64,000 nt of DNA from JANTGF01 sp033791445 (GCA_033791445.1 JASJGS010000023.1:1-64000), one strand, 5' to 3'. Positions 24,300 through 33,977 are shown, numbered from the stretch's first letter. Numbers and translations: made by a program. The notes: generated by a model from the sequence alone, not told the origin.

Positions 24300-26759
24300 T
24301 TAATCTTGAATGTAAATTCTTTTTACCCTGCTTGAAACATTGGTCAGAATTTCATATGGAATCGTATCCAGGGTCTCAGCCATTTCAATAACCGTGGCAT
24401 CTTTACCAAAGATTTCGACAGTATCTCCTTCATTTGCCTGGATGGCCGAAATGTCAACCATACACATATCCATACAAATGTCCCCAATGATGGGTGCAAG
24501 AATCTCATTTATATAAAATGACCAATTTCCATTTCCCAATTTCCGATTCAGGCCATCAGCATAACCAACAGGAATTATGGCAATTTTCATTCCAGTTAAG
24601 GCAATGGCCTTTCTTCCATAACCTATTGATTCTCCTGGTTTAATATCTCGAACCTGCGAGATAATACTTTTAAATGTGCTGGTGGTAGATAAGGAACTGT
24701 TTGGGGTAGATGAAATCCCGTGAAGCCCTATCCCAAGCCTGACCATATTAAATTGAGCTTCAGGGAATCTCTCAATTCCGGCTGAATTTAGGATGTGAAA
24801 TTTAATTTTATATGGAAATGCTTTTTTGAACTTATTCTGAATTTCTGTAAATAACTTTATTTGTTTAGTAGTGAACTCATCCAGGTCAGGGTTTTCACTG
24901 CCAACCAGATGCGAGAATACACTTTTTATTTCAATTTCCTTTATATTTTTCAATTCATCCAGAAGATGGTCTATTTCTGATGCTTCAAAACCCAATCGGT
25001 TCATCCCCGTATCAATCTTAATATGTATAGGATAAGGACCTGTGCCTGTTTTTTTAATGTGATTTCGAAAAGAGTTTAGTATTTTCTCGTTATAAATCTC
25101 TGGTTCAAGTGAATACCTGGTGATATTGTGTAAGTTATTAAAGTCAGCATTCATTACCATTATCGGTAGACTAACACCTTTTTCTCGAAGCGCAACTCCT
25201 TCATCTGTAAAAGCAACAGCGAGATAATCAACCCGATGAAATTGCAGGAGATTGGCAATCTCAAAAGAACCGGAACCATATGAAAATGCTTTTACCATGA
25301 CCATAATACTGGTTTCGGGCTTTAATTTATTTCTGAAATAATTTAAATTGTTTTGCAGGCTACCAAGATTAACTTCTAAAACTGTTTCATGAGCCTGGAA
25401 CTCGAGTTGACTTGATATTCTTTCAAATTCAAAATCCCGGGCCCCCTTTAATAATATAATTTCCTTATTAAATTGATTTCGTGAAAAGTACTTTAAAAAC
25501 TCCTCGGTGGACTTAAAGAATTTCTTATTTCCATGAAACTTATCTGCGTGCGCATAGAGAGCTTCACCAATTCCTATAAACTGGTTGATTCCTCTATTCA
25601 TGACCATATCAGCTAGCTTTGAGTAGAGATCGCTCTCTGATAAACCACTTTGAAATATATCTGAAAGTATTAAAGTCTTTTTTTCGAGTTGTTGCTGTTG
25701 CAAATAATCCAGGGCAATTACCAGTGAGGCAAGATCAGAGTTATAAGTGTCATTAATAATGGTGCATTCATTGATTCCTTTTTTAAGTTCAAGACGCATT
25801 GCAACCGGCTCTAACTCTTCCATACCCACAACAATCTGCTCAGAAGGGCAATCTAAGACCTTTAATGCAAGGAGTGTGTGTACTGCATTTTCAATGGAAG
25901 CCTGATCCGTGAATGGAATCTCAAGTTCCTCTGTTTCCCCCCTATAACTGGCTACGATACGGGTCGAGTTTTTTTTCTTAGTTATTTCACTAAGAGTTAG
26001 ATCAGCAATTTCATTTTGGGACCAGGAGAGTATTTCTTTTTTCTTTCCATTATATCTTTTTCGTATTGCTTTATCAATTAAAATATGATCCCTGCAATAA
26101 ATCAATGTTGATGCATGTTCAAAAAGATCCAGTTTTTCTTCGATTTTTTGTTTAAAGTCAGTGAAATTTTCCTGATGAGCCTCCCCGATATTGGTAATAA
26201 TACCAATCTCAGGTTTAATCATTTTTTCAAGCTTTTTCATTTCTCCAGGCATAGATATCCCTGCTTCAATTATTGCCAGGTCAAATTCACTATCAAGGAG
26301 CCAGAGTGATAATGGAACTCCTACCTGGGAATTATAACTTTTTGGGCTTCGAATTACTCTTTTGCTTGAAGAAAGAATTTGAGATAACCACTCTTTTACA
26401 ATTGTTTTGCCATTACTTCCCGTAATTCCAATAAGAGGTCTTTCGAAAGTACTTCTGCAATAGACAGCCAGAGATTGCAAGGCAATCAGAGTATTTTCAA
26501 CAAGGATAAAACTAGACTTTTCAAATACAGTTATATCATCTGGAAGACTACTAATTACATAGCATCGAACTCCCTTTGTATAGAGTTGATTTAAATAATT
26601 GTGTCCGTTGTTGTGGGGCCCTTTTAGGGCGAAAAATGCTGTTTTACCTGGAGTACAATACGCCCGACTATCAATAAGGATCTGATTTATAGTGCCTTCA
26701 TCTGATCCTATTAATTCTCCATCGGTAAGCTCTTTTATTTTCTTTATTGAAAGTTCCAA
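24300..26759 (-). CDS. MurF-alanine racemase bifunctional fusion
   Basis: This 819-residue fusion is well known in Bacteroidota. Residues 1 to about 450 are MurF, which adds D-Ala-D-Ala to the UDP-MurNAc-tripeptide; its ATP loop is GSNGKT (114-119) and EAGISMPGEM follows. Residues about 457-819 are a fold-type III alanine racemase with the PLP lysine (about 490) in VKAFSYGSG, followed by KIDTGMNRLGF and IGYGRKAIALTG. It therefore makes D-alanine and uses the dipeptide made by Ddl (10.2 kb). No ATG opens the frame: the start is TTG at 26759. tdk ends 48 nt upstream on the same strand. Confidence 0.95.
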   Translation of the reverse strand: MELSIKKIKELTDGELIGSDEGTINQILIDSRAYCTPGKTAFFALKGPHNNGHNYLNQLYTKGVRCYVISSLPDDITVFEKSSFILVENTLIALQSLAVYCRSTFERPLIGITGSNGKTIVKEWLSQILSSSKRVIRSPKSYNSQVGVPLSLWLLDSEFDLAIIEAGISMPGEMKKLEKMIKPEIGIITNIGEAHQENFTDFKQKIEEKLDLFEHASTLIYCRDHILIDKAIRKRYNGKKKEILSWSQNEIADLTLSEITKKKNSTRIVASYRGETEELEIPFTDQASIENAVHTLLALKVLDCPSEQIVVGMEELEPVAMRLELKKGINECTIINDTYNSDLASLVIALDYLQQQQLEKKTLILSDIFQSGLSESDLYSKLADMVMNRGINQFIGIGEALYAHADKFHGNKKFFKSTEEFLKYFSRNQFNKEIILLKGARDFEFERISSQLEFQAHETVLEVNLGSLQNNLNYFRNKLKPETSIMVMVKAFSYGSGSFEIANLLQFHRVDYLAVAFTDEGVALREKGVSLPIMVMNADFNNLHNITRYSLEPEIYNEKILNSFRNHIKKTGTGPYPIHIKIDTGMNRLGFEASEIDHLLDELKNIKEIEIKSVFSHLVGSENPDLDEFTTKQIKLFTEIQNKFKKAFPYKIKFHILNSAGIERFPEAQFNMVRLGIGLHGISSTPNSSLSTTSTFKSIISQVRDIKPGESIGYGRKAIALTGMKIAIIPVGYADGLNRKLGNGNWSFYINEILAPIIGDICMDMCMVDISAIQANEGDTVEIFGKDATVIEMAETLDTIPYEILTNVSSRVKRIYIQD

Positions 26760-26807
26760 AATAGTAGACTTTGAAATTGAGTGTTTTGGAAAAACCTGAA
26801 TTGTCTT

Positions 26808-27380
26808 TTAATTGTCACTATTAAAACAGTCTCTGCAAAGAGGTTCATAAGAATCTTTTTCTCCAAGTAATACCCTCCCTTGATCTTGTGTCTTACGATA
26901 GGAGTATGATGCCAGACTACCGCATCGCATACAAATAGCATGCACTTTGGTAATGTGTTCAGCGATGGCCATCAGTTCAGGCATAGGGCCAAATGGAACT
27001 CCCAGATAATCCATGTCAAGACCAGCCACGATAACCCTTATTCCCCTGTTAGCTAAGTTGTTGCAGACGTCAACCAGCCCAGTGTCAAAAAACTGAGCCT
27101 CATCAATTCCAACCACATCTACATCATATACCATAAGTAAAATATTGGCGGCAGTATCTACGGGAGTTGAAAGGATCGATCGTTCATCATGAGAAACAAC
27201 CTCAGTGTCAGAATAACGAGTTTCAATTTTTGGTTTGAAAATCTCAACTTTTTGATTAGCAAGTTTGACACGTTTCAACCTGCGAATCAATTCTTCAGTT
27301 TTACCTGAAAACATTGATCCAGCTATAACTTCAATAGATCCTCTTTTTTTACTCCCACCAAGTGACCTTTCCAGAAACAT
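26808..27380 (-). CDS. tdk: Thymidine kinase
   Basis: This 190-residue type II thymidine kinase phosphorylates thymidine for salvage. The P-loop is GSMFSGKTEELIRR (about residues 21-34), VVGIDEAQFFD is the Walker B/catalytic region, GLDMDYLGVPFGPM is the lasso area, and zinc-site cysteines lie in CMRCG and the C-terminal CRDC. Length is normal. It is divergent from the acidic hypothetical gene at 27447 and upstream of murF-alr, which may be co-transcribed. Confidence 0.95.
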   Translation of the reverse strand: MFLERSLGGSKKRGSIEVIAGSMFSGKTEELIRRLKRVKLANQKVEIFKPKIETRYSDTEVVSHDERSILSTPVDTAANILLMVYDVDVVGIDEAQFFDTGLVDVCNNLANRGIRVIVAGLDMDYLGVPFGPMPELMAIAEHITKVHAICMRCGSLASYSYRKTQDQGRVLLGEKDSYEPLCRDCFNSDN

Positions 27381-27407
27381 TTGATAATTTTTCTTACTTT
27401 TTATCGT

Positions 27408-27415
27408 TAACTTTG
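27408..27415 (+). promoter_or_regulatory. -7 box of the 27447 gene and rsmI
   Basis: TAACTTTG is an exact TAnnTTTG match 31 nt before the ATG at 27447. No -33 box lies at the usual spacing. Confidence 0.5.
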
Positions 27416-27446
27416 TGTAATAATAGACCTTAAATATTCTGTTACA

Positions 27447-28286
27447 ATGGATTTTAAAAAGAATATCACAAATCTATCTAAAGATATAGAAGATATTGAG
27501 AATTTCGTGAGTAAGATTAAAAATAATTCACACATTACCCTGCTTGAAATGGATATCCTTAAAGCTAAAATACATGAGCTTTATGGAACTTTATTGGAAT
27601 TTGAAGTTGGAGGAGATACTGGTAATCTTGATACTGATGCAGTAGAAGAATCTTCAATAAATGATCTTATAAGTAAAGAGATTGAAGAAAAAGCTATTGA
27701 TGAAAAGTTGATTGAGAATCCGGAGATCTCAATTGATGAGGGAATTATTGAAGATCAAATGCCCGAAATTTCCCAACTGGAAGTTGAATCGGAGGTTATT
27801 AAAAATGAAATTCCTCCCCAAACTGAGCCTCCAGTTGCTGAGGAGTTTGTTGATGAGGTAGATGTGACAATTGAAAATAAAGAGATTATTGAAGAGAAAA
27901 CGGTACCCGAAAAAGATCCTGTGCAAATAAAGAAAAAGATAGAACCAGAGGTAATTGCTGATTTGTATATGAATACAAAGCGGTTCAGGAATGAATCGAT
28001 ACAAAAAGATAACACCCAGGATATCTCTTCCAAGTTCCATAGTCAGCCAATTTCAGATATCTCACTTGCAATTGGATTGAACGATAAATTTAGGTATGTC
28101 AGAGAACTTTTTGAAGGAGATAATTTGCAGTATGCAGAAACATTGAGATTCTTGAACAATGTGAAATCTGAAACCGAGGCAGTGGATTACCTTAATGAAC
28201 AGTTTGAATGGGATATGGAGAATAAACTTGTTAAAAGCTTATTGGAATTAACTTCAAGAAAATTGAAAATGACAGATAATGGGTAA
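27447..28286 (+). CDS. Acidic hypothetical protein upstream of rsmI
   Basis: I do not recognise a named family for this 279-residue protein. The N-terminal 60 residues look helical (KNITNLSKDIEDIENFVSKI and beyond). Residues about 65-165 are strongly acidic, rich in Glu, Ile and Val and probably disordered. The C-terminal 80 residues look folded, with DISLAIGLNDKFRYVRELFEGD and LRFLNNVKSETEAVDYLNEQF, a pattern I associate with uncharacterised Bacteroidota proteins near rsmI. No signal peptide or membrane helix is seen, so it is probably cytoplasmic. Its stop overlaps the rsmI start by 8 nt, implying translational coupling. Confidence 0.78.
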   Translation: MDFKKNITNLSKDIEDIENFVSKIKNNSHITLLEMDILKAKIHELYGTLLEFEVGGDTGNLDTDAVEESSINDLISKEIEEKAIDEKLIENPEISIDEGIIEDQMPEISQLEVESEVIKNEIPPQTEPPVAEEFVDEVDVTIENKEIIEEKTVPEKDPVQIKKKIEPEVIADLYMNTKRFRNESIQKDNTQDISSKFHSQPISDISLAIGLNDKFRYVRELFEGDNLQYAETLRFLNNVKSETEAVDYLNEQFEWDMENKLVKSLLELTSRKLKMTDNG

Positions 28287-28956
28287 GCTTATACTAGTTC
28301 CCACTCCCATTGGCAACCTTGAAGATATAACGATTAGAGCAATTTCAACTCTGGCAGGTGTAGATTTAATTCTCGCAGAGGATTCCAGAAAAACGGGCAT
28401 ACTTTTAAAGCATCTAAATATTCGCAAAAAAATATTTTCCCATCATAAATTTAATGAGCATAAGACAGTTGAGCCCCTGGTTAAACGCATGATCGAGGGC
28501 GAAAGTTTTGCATTGGTCACTGATGCCGGGACCCCGGCAATTTCCGATCCAGGATTTTTATTAGTCCGGGCATGTATAGAATCTGGGGTAGAGGTAGAAT
28601 GTTTACCCGGACCTACAGCATTTGTTCCTGCTTTGGTGGTTTCCGGCTTGCCTGCAGATAAGTTTTGCTTTGAGGGTTTTTTGCCAGTAAAGAAAGGAAG
28701 GAGCAAACGGTTGAAGGAGCTCGCGGAAGAAAGCAGAACCATTATATTTTATGAATCCCCTCATCGATTGTTACGCTTTCTACAACAAATCATTGATGTT
28801 TTTGGAGACGATCGACGGGTTTCTGTTTCAAGGGAACTTACAAAGATTTATGAAGAGACAAAACGTGGAAATCCACAGGAATTAATTGCCTATTTCAGTG
28901 AAAAAAACATTAAAGGTGAGATAATAGTAGTACTCGAAGGGAAAAAGCAAAAGTAG
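28279..28956 (+). CDS. rsmI: 16S rRNA C1402 2'-O-methyltransferase
   Basis: This 225-residue SAM-dependent enzyme methylates the 2'-O of C1402 in the 16S rRNA decoding centre. The SAM-binding tetrapyrrole-methylase fold is evident from LVPTPIGNLEDITIRA at the N terminus, LAEDSRKTGILL, VTDAGTPAISDPG and CLPGPTAFVPAL, then FYESPHR. It is slightly shorter than many RsmI proteins because the small C-terminal domain is minimal. Its start overlaps the preceding acidic gene by 8 nt. Confidence 0.95.
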   Translation: MGKLILVPTPIGNLEDITIRAISTLAGVDLILAEDSRKTGILLKHLNIRKKIFSHHKFNEHKTVEPLVKRMIEGESFALVTDAGTPAISDPGFLLVRACIESGVEVECLPGPTAFVPALVVSGLPADKFCFEGFLPVKKGRSKRLKELAEESRTIIFYESPHRLLRFLQQIIDVFGDDRRVSVSRELTKIYEETKRGNPQELIAYFSEKNIKGEIIVVLEGKKQK

Positions 28957-29014
28957 CCTCCAGAAAGAAATTATATTTATCGAATGTTATTATACCAATA
29001 GATCCACGAAAGGA

Positions 29015-30316
29015 TTATTCATTCTCCCCCTCCATTGCTTTTTGTAAAAGATCCTGAGGGAGAGATTTTTTTGTTTTTGCACCCAATTTCTTAATTTGTT
29101 CGACTTTGCTAACAAGGGAACCCTTACCATCAGAAAGTTTATTCATTGTAGATTTATAATGACCCTGCGCTGAATCTAGCCTCTTCCCAAGATCCGATAG
29201 ATCAGATATCAGTCCTTCAAATTTATCATAGAGTGCCCCTGATTGCCTGGCAATTTCCATTACATTTTTATTCTGATACTCTTGCCTCCACATGCTTTCC
29301 ACCATTTTTAAGGCAGCAATAAGATTTGTTGGGCTTATCAAGAGGATACGTTTCTCATAGGCAAAATTCCAAAGCCCTGGATCTTCTTGTATTGCTTTAT
29401 GGTACGCAGGTTCAATAGGAAGAAACATCATAACGAAGTCAAGCGCTTTTATCTGGGCTATGTCATGATAATTTTTATCAGCCAGCTCCTTAACATGATT
29501 CCTGACTGAAATCAAATGCTCTTTCAAAGCCAATTCCCGCTGCTTTTCAGTTTCAGCTGAGATATATCTTTCGAAAGCCGTAAGTGATACTTTTGAATCA
29601 ATTATTACACTTCTGTCTCCAGGATAAGTAACCAAAACATCTGGTTGTAATCTTGTTCCGGTATCTTTTGTAAATGAAGGCTGTACAAGGTATTCTCGAT
29701 TTTTTACCAAACCTGATTGTTCAAGAATATTTTCGAGAATAACTTCTCCCCAATTACCCTGTGTTTTAGAATCTCCTTTCAGGGCTTTTGTCAGGTTGCT
29801 TGCTTCCTTGCTAACCAATTGGTTCAATTCTGCCAGTCTTTTTACTTCTTCCTTTAGTGAAACCCTTTGCTGAGTCTCTTTATCATAGGTTTCTTCAATT
29901 TTCTTCTCAAATTCTTTAATTTTTTGATTTAGAGGGTTTAAAATTTCACCCAATCGGACACTATTTTGTTCTGTAAATTTCTTTGTTTTCTCTTCCAGAA
30001 TATCATTAGCAAGGTTTCTGAATTCTATACGAAATTTTTCCTGAATTTTATCAATTTCTCCTTTTTGCTCCAGCATTCTTTCATTCAGGTGTTTGTAGTC
30101 AGATTCTTTTGCAGCAAGGTTCCTGTTTAGACCTATAATCTCCTCATCTTTTTTACTTTCTGAAATTTTCTGAGCTTCAATTGAGGTGCTAAGGTCCCTG
30201 ATTTTTTCATTGGAGACCATATTGGCGATATCCAGTCGATTTCTGTAAATGAAAAACAAAGCAGCTCCACCAACTAACAACCCAATACCAAAAAATAACA
30301 GTTCAGTAAGTCCCAT
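29015..30316 (-). CDS. rmuC: DNA recombination protein RmuC
   Basis: This 433-residue protein has one N-terminal membrane helix (about residues 5-23), a long coiled coil (about 35-165) and a nuclease-like RmuC domain. The domain includes KGDSKTQGNWGEVILENILEQSGL, RLQPDVLVTYPGDRSVIIDSKVSL with the PD-(D/E)xK-like acidic residues, and FLPIEPAYHKAI. RmuC limits inversions at short inverted repeats, and the biochemical activity remains uncertain. It is the last gene of a leftward run with the SnoaL-like, DEAD-helicase and peptidase genes. Confidence 0.93.
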   Translation of the reverse strand: MGLTELLFFGIGLLVGGAALFFIYRNRLDIANMVSNEKIRDLSTSIEAQKISESKKDEEIIGLNRNLAAKESDYKHLNERMLEQKGEIDKIQEKFRIEFRNLANDILEEKTKKFTEQNSVRLGEILNPLNQKIKEFEKKIEETYDKETQQRVSLKEEVKRLAELNQLVSKEASNLTKALKGDSKTQGNWGEVILENILEQSGLVKNREYLVQPSFTKDTGTRLQPDVLVTYPGDRSVIIDSKVSLTAFERYISAETEKQRELALKEHLISVRNHVKELADKNYHDIAQIKALDFVMMFLPIEPAYHKAIQEDPGLWNFAYEKRILLISPTNLIAALKMVESMWRQEYQNKNVMEIARQSGALYDKFEGLISDLSDLGKRLDSAQGHYKSTMNKLSDGKGSLVSKVEQIKKLGAKTKKSLPQDLLQKAMEGENE

Positions 30317-30345
30317 TTTCTAATTCTGTAAAAGTTTAAGTATAA

Positions 30346-30828
30346 TTATTTTTTGTTTCCCTCTGTGGGAGGGTTTATAAGATCAATAAATTCATAAATT
30401 TTTTCATTAGGCACTGTAACTGATAAATGATAGTGTATTAATTTCCATTGGTCATTTTTTAATTCTATCACACCTGATCCTCTACATACTCCCATCCATG
30501 TTTCCAGGAGTTCATCAAACCAAGCAATTTTCATATCCTCAGAAAATATTATTTGTCTATCATAGGCCTTAAAATCCCAGGCTTTTCCCTTATCAAAATA
30601 GGGCTTGGCAAATTGAATGAATTCGTTTTTGTTCCATCTCTCGCCAGCGTCCGTTCCAATATAAATACTGGATGCATCCATAAATCCAAAATAATTATCT
30701 GCATTTGCTTCGCTCGCTGCATTATGCCATTCGTCAAGAGCAATGTTTAATTCTTTTTCTGTGTTTTGAGAATAGCTACTATAGGATATTATAAGAAATA
30801 GAAGAATTAAATTTATTATAGTTTTCAT
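30346..30828 (-). CDS. Exported SnoaL/NTF2-like protein
   Basis: This 160-residue protein has a signal peptide (LILLFLIISYSSYSQ) and an NTF2-like fold. LDEWHNAASEANADNYFGFMDASSIYIGTDAGERW is the helix-strand opening, and VIELKNDQWKLIHYHLSVTVPN is the closing strand pair. Such SnoaL-like domains act as small-molecule enzymes or binding modules; no catalytic set can be assigned here. It is likely periplasmic. It lies between rmuC (29-nt gap) and the DEAD helicase gene (17-nt gap), so it is probably co-transcribed. Confidence 0.82.
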   Translation of the reverse strand: MKTIINLILLFLIISYSSYSQNTEKELNIALDEWHNAASEANADNYFGFMDASSIYIGTDAGERWNKNEFIQFAKPYFDKGKAWDFKAYDRQIIFSEDMKIAWFDELLETWMGVCRGSGVIELKNDQWKLIHYHLSVTVPNEKIYEFIDLINPPTEGNKK

Positions 30829-30845
30829 AAGATTGTATTAATAAA

Positions 30846-32009
30846 TTATTCTTTTAGGTTCTGGGGAAGTGGTATTGCGAAGATCTTTTCCTCAATCAAC
30901 TCTTCAATTTTTTTGAGGCTTCGCATTTCTTTTCTATTAACAAAAGTAATTGCTACGCCGGTTGATTTTGCGCGGGCAGTTCTACCTACTCTGTGCACAT
31001 AATCTTCTGGATCCCGAGGAACATTATAATTAATTATCAGATCAATATTGTCGATATCAATTCCCCTGGAAACTATATCAGTGGCTACAAGAATTCCCGT
31101 CTTCCCACTTTTAAAATTTAAAAGGACCTGAACTCTTTCTTTTTGTTCCAGATCAGAATGTATTGCTTCCACAGGAAGTTTCAGTTTACGAAGTTTTTGG
31201 GCAAGCTGTTTTACATTGCTTTTAGTAGAGGAAAAAATCAGTACACGGGTAAGGTCCTTCCCTTCAATAAGATCAACTAATAGATCCTGTTTTCCATTGT
31301 CTTCGACCTTATAAATAGCTTGCAAAACTCCTTCAGCTGGCTTTGCAATAGCTAAGTTAACTTCCTCAGGGTTCTTGAGTAACTTATTCGCCAGTTTTCT
31401 GATTTTTGGAGGCATGGTGGCAGAAAAAAGTAGAGTTTGCCTGTTTTTAGGAAGTTCATTAACTATTTGAATAATATCTGCATGAAATCCCATATCCAAC
31501 ATCCTATCTGCCTCATCCAAAACAAGGTGTTTAAGCTTAGAAAGGTTTAAATAACCCATTTGCAGGTGAGCAATCAGCCGTCCTGGTGTTGCTGTAATTA
31601 TATCTGTTCCACTATTCAGGGCATTTTTCTGTTGCTCCCATGTCACACCATCAGTTCCACCATAAATAGCCACCGAACTTACTCCTGAGAAATAGGAAAA
31701 GCCCTGTAGTTGTTGGTCGATTTGAATGGCAAGCTCCCTTGTAGGAACAAGAATGAGTGTATTAATTTCCAGGTTATTATTTTTCTCTTCCAGGATCTTT
31801 TGCAGAATCGGAAGGAGAAATGCACCTGTCTTTCCGGTACCAGTTTGGGCACAACCAATCAGATCTTTGTTTTCTAAAATAATAGGGATACTTAATATCT
31901 GAATGGGTGTAGGTTCTATAAACCCCATTGATTCTAATCCTTCAATTATGGGCTCACCCAGATCAAAGTCTGTAAATTCTTTATTTTTTTGTTCGTTTTC
32001 TCCTGTCAT
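30846..32009 (-). CDS. DEAD-box RNA helicase
   Basis: This 387-residue core DEAD-box helicase unwinds short RNA duplexes with ATP. The motifs are complete: PTPIQ (Q motif), AQTGTGKTG (I), PTRELAIQ (Ia), TPGRL (Ib), DEAD (II), SAT (III), ATDIVSRGIDI (V) and HRVGRTAR (VI). It lacks the basic C-terminal tail of RhlE- or DeaD-type proteins, so the specific subtype is left open. The gene is 10 nt downstream of the M20 peptidase gene and probably co-transcribed with it. Confidence 0.93.
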   Translation of the reverse strand: MTGENEQKNKEFTDFDLGEPIIEGLESMGFIEPTPIQILSIPIILENKDLIGCAQTGTGKTGAFLLPILQKILEEKNNNLEINTLILVPTRELAIQIDQQLQGFSYFSGVSSVAIYGGTDGVTWEQQKNALNSGTDIITATPGRLIAHLQMGYLNLSKLKHLVLDEADRMLDMGFHADIIQIVNELPKNRQTLLFSATMPPKIRKLANKLLKNPEEVNLAIAKPAEGVLQAIYKVEDNGKQDLLVDLIEGKDLTRVLIFSSTKSNVKQLAQKLRKLKLPVEAIHSDLEQKERVQVLLNFKSGKTGILVATDIVSRGIDIDNIDLIINYNVPRDPEDYVHRVGRTARAKSTGVAITFVNRKEMRSLKKIEELIEEKIFAIPLPQNLKE

Positions 32010-32019
32010 TTAATTAAAT

Positions 32020-33099
32020 CTAATTTTCTGCCGAAATTCTTAATATTTCAACTATCATGATCAATGCTTTTTCCATATCTGAAATATGAATATGTTCTTC
32101 GGTTGAATGTTCAAGTTTTGCACCAATCCCAACAACAGCTGTTTCAATTCCTTTGTTATTATACACAGATGCATCTGTAAATCCTGTTATAAAAGTAGTG
32201 GTTGCATTAATGCCTGCTTTTTTTAATGCGAGCATAGAAACTTTTACTGTATCGGAATCAGGGGGGATTTCAATCGCCTTAAAAGGGTTCTCTACCTGAA
32301 CATCTACCGTGGCTCCAACTGATGTAACCTGTTTTACTATTATTTCTTCCATTTCTTTTGCAAGTCTGGCAGCCTTGTTATGATCCAGACTCCGACATTC
32401 AGCCAGGAATGAGGTTTCATCCGGGACTCCATTTCTGATCATTCCACCCTTTATAACCCCCACATTAGAGGTAGTTTCTTCGTCTAAACGTCCCATTGGT
32501 AATGCCGCAATCGCTTTTGAGGCAGCAAAAACAGCATTAACTCCTTTTTCTGGTTCCATACCTGCGTGTGCCGCTCTGCCTTTAATCAATACATCAATGG
32601 TAAAGTAGGAGGGGCCTCCGATTACTATGGTTTCAAGTGTGTCATTGTCTAGAAGGAATCCCTTTTTTGCTTTCAACCAGCTAAAATCCAGGTTGTTTAC
32701 ACCAATCAATCCAACTTCTTCCTGCCTTGTAATGGCAATTTCAACAACAGGCCTCTTTTTAGCAATTCGCAAAGCCTCCAACATTTCAGCAATCCCAGCT
32801 TTATCATCTGCACCAAGTATTGTTCTTCCATCTGAATAAATCACACCATCCTTAATAACCGGCTGAATATTTATTCCTGGTTTTACCGTATCAGCATGGC
32901 AGGATAGTAAAATTGGAGATTCATTTTCGGCATTTAATGCTTCTAACCTACATAACAGATTTCCATAATCGTCAATATACGTTTCAGCCCCTAATAATTT
33001 AAACTCTTTCTCAAGATATTCAATCATTTGTTTCTCATTTCCAGATTCACTGTCGATTTTAATCATCTCTAGAAACTGCTCAATCATTCTGGTACTCAT
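32020..33099 (-). CDS. M20 family metallopeptidase, PepT-like
   Basis: This 359-residue zinc exopeptidase is of the M20 family. Metal-site residues are in LSCHADTVKPG, ILGADDKAGIAEML (bridging aspartate), the catalytic glutamate in RQEEVG and the late EHSTEEHIHI histidines. The dimerisation domain contains KGRAAHAGMEPEKGVNA. The sequence resembles tripeptidase-T-like proteins, but I would not name a substrate. It heads a leftward operon with the helicase, the SnoaL-like protein and rmuC. Confidence 0.9.
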   Translation of the reverse strand: MSTRMIEQFLEMIKIDSESGNEKQMIEYLEKEFKLLGAETYIDDYGNLLCRLEALNAENESPILLSCHADTVKPGINIQPVIKDGVIYSDGRTILGADDKAGIAEMLEALRIAKKRPVVEIAITRQEEVGLIGVNNLDFSWLKAKKGFLLDNDTLETIVIGGPSYFTIDVLIKGRAAHAGMEPEKGVNAVFAASKAIAALPMGRLDEETTSNVGVIKGGMIRNGVPDETSFLAECRSLDHNKAARLAKEMEEIIVKQVTSVGATVDVQVENPFKAIEIPPDSDTVKVSMLALKKAGINATTTFITGFTDASVYNNKGIETAVVGIGAKLEHSTEEHIHISDMEKALIMIVEILRISAEN

Positions 33100-33136
33100 A
33101 GCGGATAGTATTTTATCTACAAATTTATTTTTGCTC

Positions 33137-33144
33137 CAAAGCTA
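33137..33144 (-). promoter_or_regulatory. -7 box of the M20 peptidase operon
   Basis: The minus strand reads TAGCTTTG, an exact TAnnTTTG match, 37 nt upstream of the ATG at 33099. The -33 region is not convincing. Confidence 0.45.
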
Positions 33145-33244
33145 CAAATAATGCCCCTATTTCAGGCAGAGTTTTTACTTATTATAAGTAAAATGATATA
33201 TTCGTATCGATTATCAGATTCATTAAAATCAGAGTATTAAAAGC

Positions 33245-33937
33245 ATGAAAAAGTACCGTCATATATTTTTCGATCTGGATGGAACCCTCTGGGATTTTGT
33301 CTCCAATTCTGAAGAAACCCAGAAAGAAATGTTTAATATCTTTCAACTAAATGAACACTGTGAAAGTTTTGAGATTTTTTTTGAAGTATTTCAGAGGCAT
33401 AATGATTTGTTGTGGGCAGATTATCAACAAGGGAAAATAAAGAAGGAAAAACTAAAATGGTGGCGCTTCTATCTTACATTAAAGGATTTTGGAGTTGAGA
33501 ATAAGCAATTGGCCATGAAACTCGATGATTTTTATTTATCAGAGGCTCCCAGTAAGACGAAACTGATTGAAGGAGCAAGGGAGATCTTAAATTATTTAAG
33601 AAACGATTATCAATTGCATATAATTACAAATGGGTTCAACGAAGTGCAGTTTTTAAAATTGGATAATAGCGAACTAAATCATTTCTTTCAGGAAATTATT
33701 ACCTCAGAAGATGCAGGTGCCTTAAAACCCGATCCTATCATTTTTGAATATGCTTTGAAAAAAGTGGGAGCAACAAGGGATGAAAGTCTTATGATTGGCG
33801 ATATCTTGGAAGTAGATATTCTGGGTGCAAGAAATTCAGGTGTTGACCAGGTATTTTTGAACCAGGACAATGTGCCAAGTAATTTTAAACCTACTTTTGA
33901 GATATTAAAACTAGTTGAGTTAAAGAACTTTCTTTAA
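33245..33937 (+). CDS. YjjG-family noncanonical pyrimidine nucleotidase
   Basis: This 230-residue haloacid dehalogenase-like phosphatase has motif I FFDLDGTLWDF (nucleophile Asp10, acid/base Asp12), motif II ITNGFN, motif III lysine around GALKPDPIIFEYAL and motif IV IGDILEVDILGARNSG. The cap has the YjjG-type DLLWADYQQGKIKKEKLKWWRF segment. YjjG removes phosphate from non-standard pyrimidine nucleotides. It is divergent from the peptidase operon and convergent with dnaB. Confidence 0.9.
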   Translation: MKKYRHIFFDLDGTLWDFVSNSEETQKEMFNIFQLNEHCESFEIFFEVFQRHNDLLWADYQQGKIKKEKLKWWRFYLTLKDFGVENKQLAMKLDDFYLSEAPSKTKLIEGAREILNYLRNDYQLHIITNGFNEVQFLKLDNSELNHFFQEIITSEDAGALKPDPIIFEYALKKVGATRDESLMIGDILEVDILGARNSGVDQVFLNQDNVPSNFKPTFEILKLVELKNFL

Positions 33938-33977
33938 TTTACTTTGGGTTACTTTTCTTGAGCTTCAGAGATTGTCC

